From contig PHEM01000133.1 in the NCBI GenBank assembly GCA_002842935.1, forward strand, positions 1 through 8,245: a stretch of DNA of 8,245 bases, given 5' to 3'. Source of the DNA: Alphaproteobacteria bacterium HGW-Alphaproteobacteria-13 (GTDB lineage Bacteria; Pseudomonadota; Alphaproteobacteria; Sphingomonadales; Sphingomonadaceae). A program made the position numbers and the translations under genes. Below are positions 5,222-8,245 of the stretch, piece after piece. Every line of letters begins with the position of its first letter. Position 1 is the stretch's first letter. The notes under the pieces are model-generated. The model ran no database searches and had not been told where the DNA came from. It saw only the letters and a program-made list of their open reading frames with translations.

Positions 5222-5602
5222 TCAGCGCCAGGGTTTGGCGAGACCCTGCGAGATGAGGTAGTCACCGGCATCAACGCCGCCCACCGAGACGGTGGCCAGC
5301 GTCCGCCCATACCGATCGGTCCCGAGCCGCTCGATCATCACGCGGCCCCGCGACAGCAGCCGGACCAGCGCCGCCCGCGAGGCCTCGCCCGCACGATAAT
5401 CGCACCATGCGTAGGACGCTCGGCGGTCATGGCACTTGGGACTGTCGGACAGTTCGGGGGCATCGATGTTGGCGATGCGCACCTTCTCGCGGCCGCAGCG
5501 GATGGTGTCGCCGTCGTGGACCGTTGGAGAAAGACACAGGACGGCGGCGGCAAGCAAGACAGGCATGCCCGCAAGCCTAGCGCGCCACGTCCTTCGCGCC
5601 AA
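5222..5602 (-). CDS. SNase-like (thermonuclease family) exported nuclease
   Basis: A small staphylococcal-nuclease-like protein, 126 residues from the TTG at 5602. The family signature is complete: HDGDTI (29-34), VRIANIDAPE (41-50), AGEASRAALVRLLS, DRYGRTLATV (96-105) and DAGDYLISQGLAKPWR at the end. Catalytic residues of SNase (Arg35, Glu43, Arg87) map to R42, E50 and R100, all present. The family cuts DNA and RNA with Ca2+. An N-terminal signal peptide is plausible: Arg-rich residues 2-9, then the hydrophobic run AGMPVLLAAAVLCL, so it probably acts in the periplasm or outside. The start is uncertain: TTG 5602 gives the better signal peptide, ATG 5566 gives 114 residues with no positive N-region; neither has a clear ribosome binding site, and a stop codon lies just upstream of the TTG. 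Confidence 0.88.
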   Translation of the reverse strand: MARRTWRARLAGMPVLLAAAVLCLSPTVHDGDTIRCGREKVRIANIDAPELSDSPKCHDRRASYAWCDYRAGEASRAALVRLLSRGRVMIERLGTDRYGRTLATVSVGGVDAGDYLISQGLAKPWR

Positions 5603-5814
5603 TGGCCCCGATCGTCACCCGCAGGGCCGGCATCCATGCCGGCGAGCTTGGGTGGGCGGCGGTGCAACAGCGCCGACGCGCGCCCTAGCGAGTAGAGCGG
5701 GTTGCCCCCAGGCCGCGCGGGGCGCGGGCGCCGGGGTGCCCCTTCCCCGCCGCTCCCTCGCCAACCTTCCCGAAGCCCGGTATCATCGCCCTCTCAGATA
5801 TCTCCCGGGACCCG

Positions 5815-5827
5815 CTGCCGCAGGCAG
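5815..5827 (+). promoter_or_regulatory. Small leader hairpin ahead of the 62-residue ORF
   Basis: CTGCC (5815-5819) and GGCAG (5823-5827) form a 5-bp stem with a 3-nt loop, 17 bases before the AAGGAGG site. The rest of 5603-5814 holds GC-rich sequence and no supported gene, and should contain the promoters of the divergent nuclease and small ORF. Confidence 0.25.
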
Positions 5828-5858
5828 GGCCGTGTTCAATCTCCAAGGAGGAGACCCG

Positions 5859-6047
5859 ATGGTTGATCATTCAGACATGCCAAGCGCACTGCAGGTGGCA
5901 CAGGCCGTGTCGGCAGTTCTGGGCAAGAAGCTCGCCGATCAAAGCGCCAGCGAGATCGTCCTGACCCGCGAGGAAGCAGCCTTGTGCCTCGGGCTTGCCG
6001 AGGGCGTGGCCGAGAACCTGGCACAAGGCGAGCCGGACGGCAGCTGA
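5859..6047 (+). CDS. Small hypothetical protein, 62 residues
   Basis: I do not recognise the family. The ATG at 5859 has a very strong AAGGAGG (5845-5851) 7 nt upstream, and codon use is like that of neighbouring real genes (ctg, gtg, gcc, ggc), so I take it as expressed. The protein is acidic and Ala/Glu-rich and predicted helical: SALQVAQAVSAVLGKKLADQ, then EIVLTREEAALCLGLAEGVA, ending in a polar tail. No transmembrane segment or metal motif; one Cys only. A longer frame reading in from upstream has no start signal and runs through GC-rich non-coding sequence. Its 3' end lies 21 bases from that of the convergent pentapeptide-repeat gene. Confidence 0.7.
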   Translation: MVDHSDMPSALQVAQAVSAVLGKKLADQSASEIVLTREEAALCLGLAEGVAENLAQGEPDGS

Positions 6048-6068
6048 AAAGGAAGCCCTGCGTGGCCC

Positions 6069-6758
6069 CTAGCGGACCGACAGCCCGAGTTCGCTGAGCA
6101 ATTGCCCGGCCTGTTCGCGCGAAATCGTCGCCCCGCGAAACAGGTTTGCATCGACCAGGCGCAGCCCGCCAAGGTCTGCGCCGCGCAAGTCCGACGCCTC
6201 GAAGCGCGAGCCTGCCACCATCGCCTCGCGCAAGGAACAGTCCTCGAACACCGTCATGCGGAAGTCCCCCTTGCGCAGGTCCGCACCGGAGAGGTCGACT
6301 TTGCGCAGGGTTTCCTTGCGGAACGAGAAGCCGGGCAGCTTGGCGCTGACCAGCAGGACTTCCTCGAAGTGGATATGCATGGCGCGCGCTTCGGCAAAAT
6401 CCGCGCCGGTGAGCTTCGTCCCGGCGAACTTCGCGGACGTCAGCGTCGCGCGCCGCCACGATGAGTTGTTGAAGTCCCCGCCCGAGAACGCCGCTTCGCT
6501 GAGATTGGCACCGACGAAGCTGACGAAGGGTGCCCGGCAGGACTGCCAGACCGAACCTTCCAGTTTGGTCCCGCTGCAGTTGGCCTTGCGCAGATTGCTG
6601 CGTTCGAACCGCCAGCCCGTCAGGTCAAGCCCGGAGAGGTCGGCCTCCTCGAGGTCGCAATCGGTCACAACCTCCGGCGCGCCGCCGGCAAGGGAAGCAA
6701 GATCGCTGCGCGCCAGCGTCCGGCCGGAAAGGCCGCGAGGAGAAAACAGGTCGTCCAT
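6069..6758 (-). CDS. Pentapeptide-repeat protein with Qnr-like C-terminus
   Basis: A 229-residue protein made almost wholly of A(D/N)LXX-type pentapeptides from about residue 33 to 208: for example CDLEEADLSGLDLTG, ANLSEAAFSGGDF, TKLTGADFAEA, VDLSGADLRKGDF and SDLRGADLGGLRL. Such repeats build a right-handed four-sided beta-helix. The chain ends GATISREQAGQLLSELGLSVR, which resembles the C-terminal helix of Qnr proteins (pattern ...QASLLMERLGI.V). Qnr and MfpA-type proteins bind DNA gyrase as DNA mimics and protect it from quinolones or toxins. Length (Qnr about 215-220) and the end cap support a Qnr-like protein, but many pentapeptide proteins have no known role, so gyrase binding is an inference. 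The ATG at 6758 has a G-rich run immediately upstream but no ideal Shine-Dalgarno. The divergent YdeI-like gene starts only 46 bases away. Confidence 0.88.
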   Translation of the reverse strand: MDDLFSPRGLSGRTLARSDLASLAGGAPEVVTDCDLEEADLSGLDLTGWRFERSNLRKANCSGTKLEGSVWQSCRAPFVSFVGANLSEAAFSGGDFNNSSWRRATLTSAKFAGTKLTGADFAEARAMHIHFEEVLLVSAKLPGFSFRKETLRKVDLSGADLRKGDFRMTVFEDCSLREAMVAGSRFEASDLRGADLGGLRLVDANLFRGATISREQAGQLLSELGLSVR

Positions 6759-6804
6759 CCCCCTGCCCTAGCCGTCAGTGCCCGGGTCCGCTAGGTTTGC
6801 GGCA

Positions 6805-7389
6805 ATGACCGAAATGCGCGCAAACTTGCCGATCGTGCTGTTCGCGGCCCAGGCCGCGTTCGAAGAATGGCTTGGGCAGCAGCAGGATGGGGCCGCCGGA
6901 GCGTGGCTGCGCATGGCGAAGAAGGGGGCTGCAATTACCAGCCTGACCAAGGCGGAAGCGATCGATGCCGCGCTGTGCCACGGGTGGATCGACGGCCAGC
7001 TCGATAAATACGATGCGGAGAGCTGGCTGATCCGCTTCACGCCGCGCGGGAGCCGCAGCAAGTGGTCCGAGGTCAACCGCACCCGGGCCGAGGAACTGAT
7101 CGCTGCAGGGCGCATGCGCCCGCGCGGGCTTGCGGAAGTAGAGCGCGCAAAGGCCGACGGCCGCTGGGCGGCGGCCTACGCCCCGTCGAGCACCGCCAAG
7201 GTTCCCGAGGATCTGGCCGAAGCGCTGGCCCGCAGCCCCAAGGCAAAGGCGTTCTTCGCCACGCTGACGGGCGCCAACCGCTATGCGGTGCTCTACCGCA
7301 TCGGCGCGGTCAAAAGGGCCGAGACCCGCGCGCGCAAGATCGCCGCGTTCGTCGCCATGCTCGAACGCGGCGAGACCGTGCACGGCTGA
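6805..7389 (+). CDS. YdeI/OmpD-associated family protein
   Basis: A 194-residue protein of the YdeI/OmpD-associated (OmdA-like) family. Typical stretches are present in order: WLRMAKKGAAITSLTKAEAIDAALCHGWIDGQ, YDAESWLIRFTPR, SRSKWSEVNRTRAEELIAAGRMRPRGLAEVERAKADGRW, VPEDLAEALARSPKAKAFF, then NRYAVLYRIGAVKRAETRARKIAAFVAMLERGE. The family is soluble and poorly understood; some members have been linked to bacteriocin or polymyxin tolerance, and I would not transfer that here. ATG 6805 is preferred over the in-frame GTG at 6778 because the family starts close to this point; no strong ribosome binding site helps either choice. A stem of GGCGC (7392-7396) with GCGCC (7415-7419) plus GCAGC/GCTGC around a CCC loop follows the stop and could end the transcript. 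Confidence 0.9.
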   Translation: MTEMRANLPIVLFAAQAAFEEWLGQQQDGAAGAWLRMAKKGAAITSLTKAEAIDAALCHGWIDGQLDKYDAESWLIRFTPRGSRSKWSEVNRTRAEELIAAGRMRPRGLAEVERAKADGRWAAAYAPSSTAKVPEDLAEALARSPKAKAFFATLTGANRYAVLYRIGAVKRAETRARKIAAFVAMLERGETVHG

Positions 7390-7391
7390 GC

Positions 7392-7419
7392 GGCGCAAGC
7401 GGCAGCCCCGCTGCGCGCC
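7392..7419 (+). terminator. Hairpin after the YdeI-like gene
   Basis: GGCGC (7392-7396) pairs with GCGCC (7415-7419), and GCAGC (7402-7406) pairs with GCTGC (7410-7414), around a CCC loop and a 5-nt one-sided bulge. It starts 2 bases after the stop codon. Only ATCTTG follows, not a T-run, so it is a tentative terminator. Confidence 0.3.
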
Positions 7420-7547
7420 ATCTTGCCGGAGGCGCGCACCCGGCATAGACTGACCCCAGCGAGCCCATGCGGGGCCCCGCGAAACCTGAAGGAGAAGCGC
7501 GAGAGGTCGAACGGGCAGCGTCGATCGCGAGAAATTGGAGACACCCA

Positions 7548-8245
7548 ATGATCCAGCGATACCGTGTGCTCGGCCGCAGCGTGGCCGAAGGCGATGACTT
7601 TCAGCAGCTGCTTGCCAAAGCCTACGCGCAAAAGGCTCAGGTCCTGTGCGAATGCCGCAAGGGGACCGACTTGCCGCTCTACATTGCGCACCGCAATGAC
7701 CGCTATGTGCTGGCGCGCTGGCCGGGCTCTGGCGCGCGCCATGCGACCGCCTGCGATCACTACGAGGCGCCGGATTACCTGACCGGCATGGGCCAGGTGC
7801 GCGGCAGCGCGATCCTCGACGATGAGACGAGCGGTGAGACCGCGCTCAAGCTCGGCTTTTCAATGCTCTCGGGAGCGCTGACGATCTCCATCATGATTCT
7901 GCCGGTCATCCTCCGTACATCGGAAGAAGCGCTCATGAGCGTGCCGGACAGCTTTCGCGAAGGGAGCTTCGGCCTCGGCGCCGGACGCCTGCGCACGGTA
8001 TTCCGCGTAGTGCTGCCGGATGCAATCCCCGGCATTCTCGCGGGTGTTATCCTTGGTGTAGGCCGTACGGTCGGTGAAACCGCCGCGCTTCTGTATACCG
8101 CGGGCACCTCTTCCGACACCGTCTCCGGCATCATGGACTCCGCGCGCACGCTCTCGGTACATATGTATGCACTCTCGCAGGAGGGTCTCTACATCAACCA
8201 GACCTATGCCACGGCGGTTGTTCTGCTCGTCATCGTCGTCGGAAT
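7548..8245 (+). CDS. DUF1173 N-terminus joined in frame to PstA C-terminal half (right edge cut)
   Basis: The frame starts at ATG 7548 with GGAG 7 nt upstream (7537-7540) and has no stop to the window end (232 codons). Residues 1-104 are the start of a DUF1173 protein: VLCECRKGTDLPLYIA, RYVLARWPGSGARHATACDHYEAPDYLTGMGQVRGSAI, then GETALKLGF. C34, C36, H65 and C69 could bind a metal. DUF1173 proteins are normally several hundred residues and sit on conjugative elements; here the family ends after about a quarter of its length. From about residue 103 on, the chain is the C-terminal half of a phosphate ABC permease: SMLSGALTISIMILPVILRT, then the EAA-type loop REGSFGLGAGRLRTVFRVVLPDAIPGI (138-163), GRTVGETAALLYTAG, and SVHMYALSQEGLYINQTYAT. 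A soluble protein grafted on a membrane permease lacking its first helices makes no functional sense, so a rearrangement or assembly chimera is likely. Confidence 0.75.
   Translation, partial: MIQRYRVLGRSVAEGDDFQQLLAKAYAQKAQVLCECRKGTDLPLYIAHRNDRYVLARWPGSGARHATACDHYEAPDYLTGMGQVRGSAILDDETSGETALKLGFSMLSGALTISIMILPVILRTSEEALMSVPDSFREGSFGLGAGRLRTVFRVVLPDAIPGILAGVILGVGRTVGETAALLYTAGTSSDTVSGIMDSARTLSVHMYALSQEGLYINQTYATAVVLLVIVVG
7848..7862 (+). other. DUF1173 / PstA junction
   Basis: The codons AAG CTC GGC TTT TCA read K-L-G-F-S. DUF1173 proteins usually read ALKL(D/G)FSL at this point and many PstA proteins read (L)GFS(L/M)L(S/A)GALT, so both families share the residues at the join. The sequence either side is in the same frame. 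GC content differs little (about 64% over 7561-7680 and about 62% over 7861-8100 by hand count), but codons change: four GTA and four GGT codons lie after the join against none and one before it. Confidence 0.6.
7863..8245 (+). other. pstA: PstA-derived segment (phosphate ABC transporter permease, C-terminal part)
   Basis: About 127 residues of a PstA-type permease with no start of its own. PstA pairs with PstC in the membrane and is driven by PstB to import phosphate bound by PstS; the EAA loop seen here (about 7959-8036) is the contact for PstB. Members are about 280-300 residues, so the first half is missing and the last 15-20 residues lie beyond the edge. None of the other pst genes is in the window. 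The segment reads more like PstA of Bacillota (MYALSQEGLYINQTYATAV) than of Alphaproteobacteria to me, but this is memory-based and uncertain. Confidence 0.8.

Noticed and set aside
5836..6459. Minus frame overlapping the 62-residue ORF and the pentapeptide gene
   Set aside because: Shadow of the pentapeptide-repeat gene in another frame, with no start signal.
6775..7548. 257-codon minus frame opposite the YdeI-like gene
   Set aside because: Antisense to a gene with full-length family match; no ribosome binding site.
1..8245. tRNA, rRNA, insertion sequence or attachment-site signals
   Set aside because: No cloverleaf with a T-loop sequence, no transposase or integrase motif and no long terminal repeats could be found by eye.

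Overview
The window looks like an accessory stretch of a high-GC alphaproteobacterial genome, most likely a sphingomonad (Sphingomonadales). This rests on recognition of gene families, not on a search: a plasmid/ICE-type DUF2493 protein, a DUF6088 + AbiEii toxin-antitoxin pair, a MucR/Ros zinc-finger regulator, a short SSB and a DUF1173 protein. I see no integrase, transposase, relaxase, tRNA, att site or CRISPR array, so 'mobile-element cargo' is an inference from family content.

Layout. 1-1050 (minus): DUF2493 (SLOG-like) protein, cut by the left edge. 1061-1788: a 0.7 kb gene-free stretch with several strong inverted repeats. 1836-3483 (plus): a type IV (AbiE-like) toxin-antitoxin operon, with an 8-bp-arm inverted repeat just before the ribosome binding site of the antitoxin; the two genes overlap by 8 nt. 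3644-4123 (minus): MucR-family regulator with a repeat-rich upstream region. 4410-4745 (minus): a short SSB without the usual acidic tail, followed by a perfect 10-bp hairpin. 4758-5221: no convincing gene. 5222-5602 (minus): a small exported SNase-like nuclease. 5859-6047 (plus): a 62-residue unknown protein with a strong ribosome binding site. 6069-6758 (minus): a pentapeptide-repeat protein with a Qnr-like C-terminus. 6805-7389 (plus): a YdeI/OmpD-associated family protein. 7548-8245 (plus): an open frame that starts as DUF1173 and turns, in frame, into the C-terminal half of the phosphate ABC permease PstA; it runs off the right edge.

How the genes fit together. The DUF2493, SSB, MucR, AbiE and DUF1173 genes are the kind of housekeeping and stabilisation cargo carried by conjugative elements of sphingomonads. 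The nuclease, pentapeptide and YdeI-like genes look like individual transcription units with no shared pathway visible.

The most unusual object is the DUF1173-PstA join at about 7848-7862. It is in frame and falls where both families read roughly L-K-L/F-G-F-S. That is either a true recombination product or, more likely in my view, a chimeric assembly join between two genomes through a short identity. The best candidates for new biology are the untranslated inverted-repeat region at 1130-1370 and the operator-like repeats ahead of abiEi and mucR.
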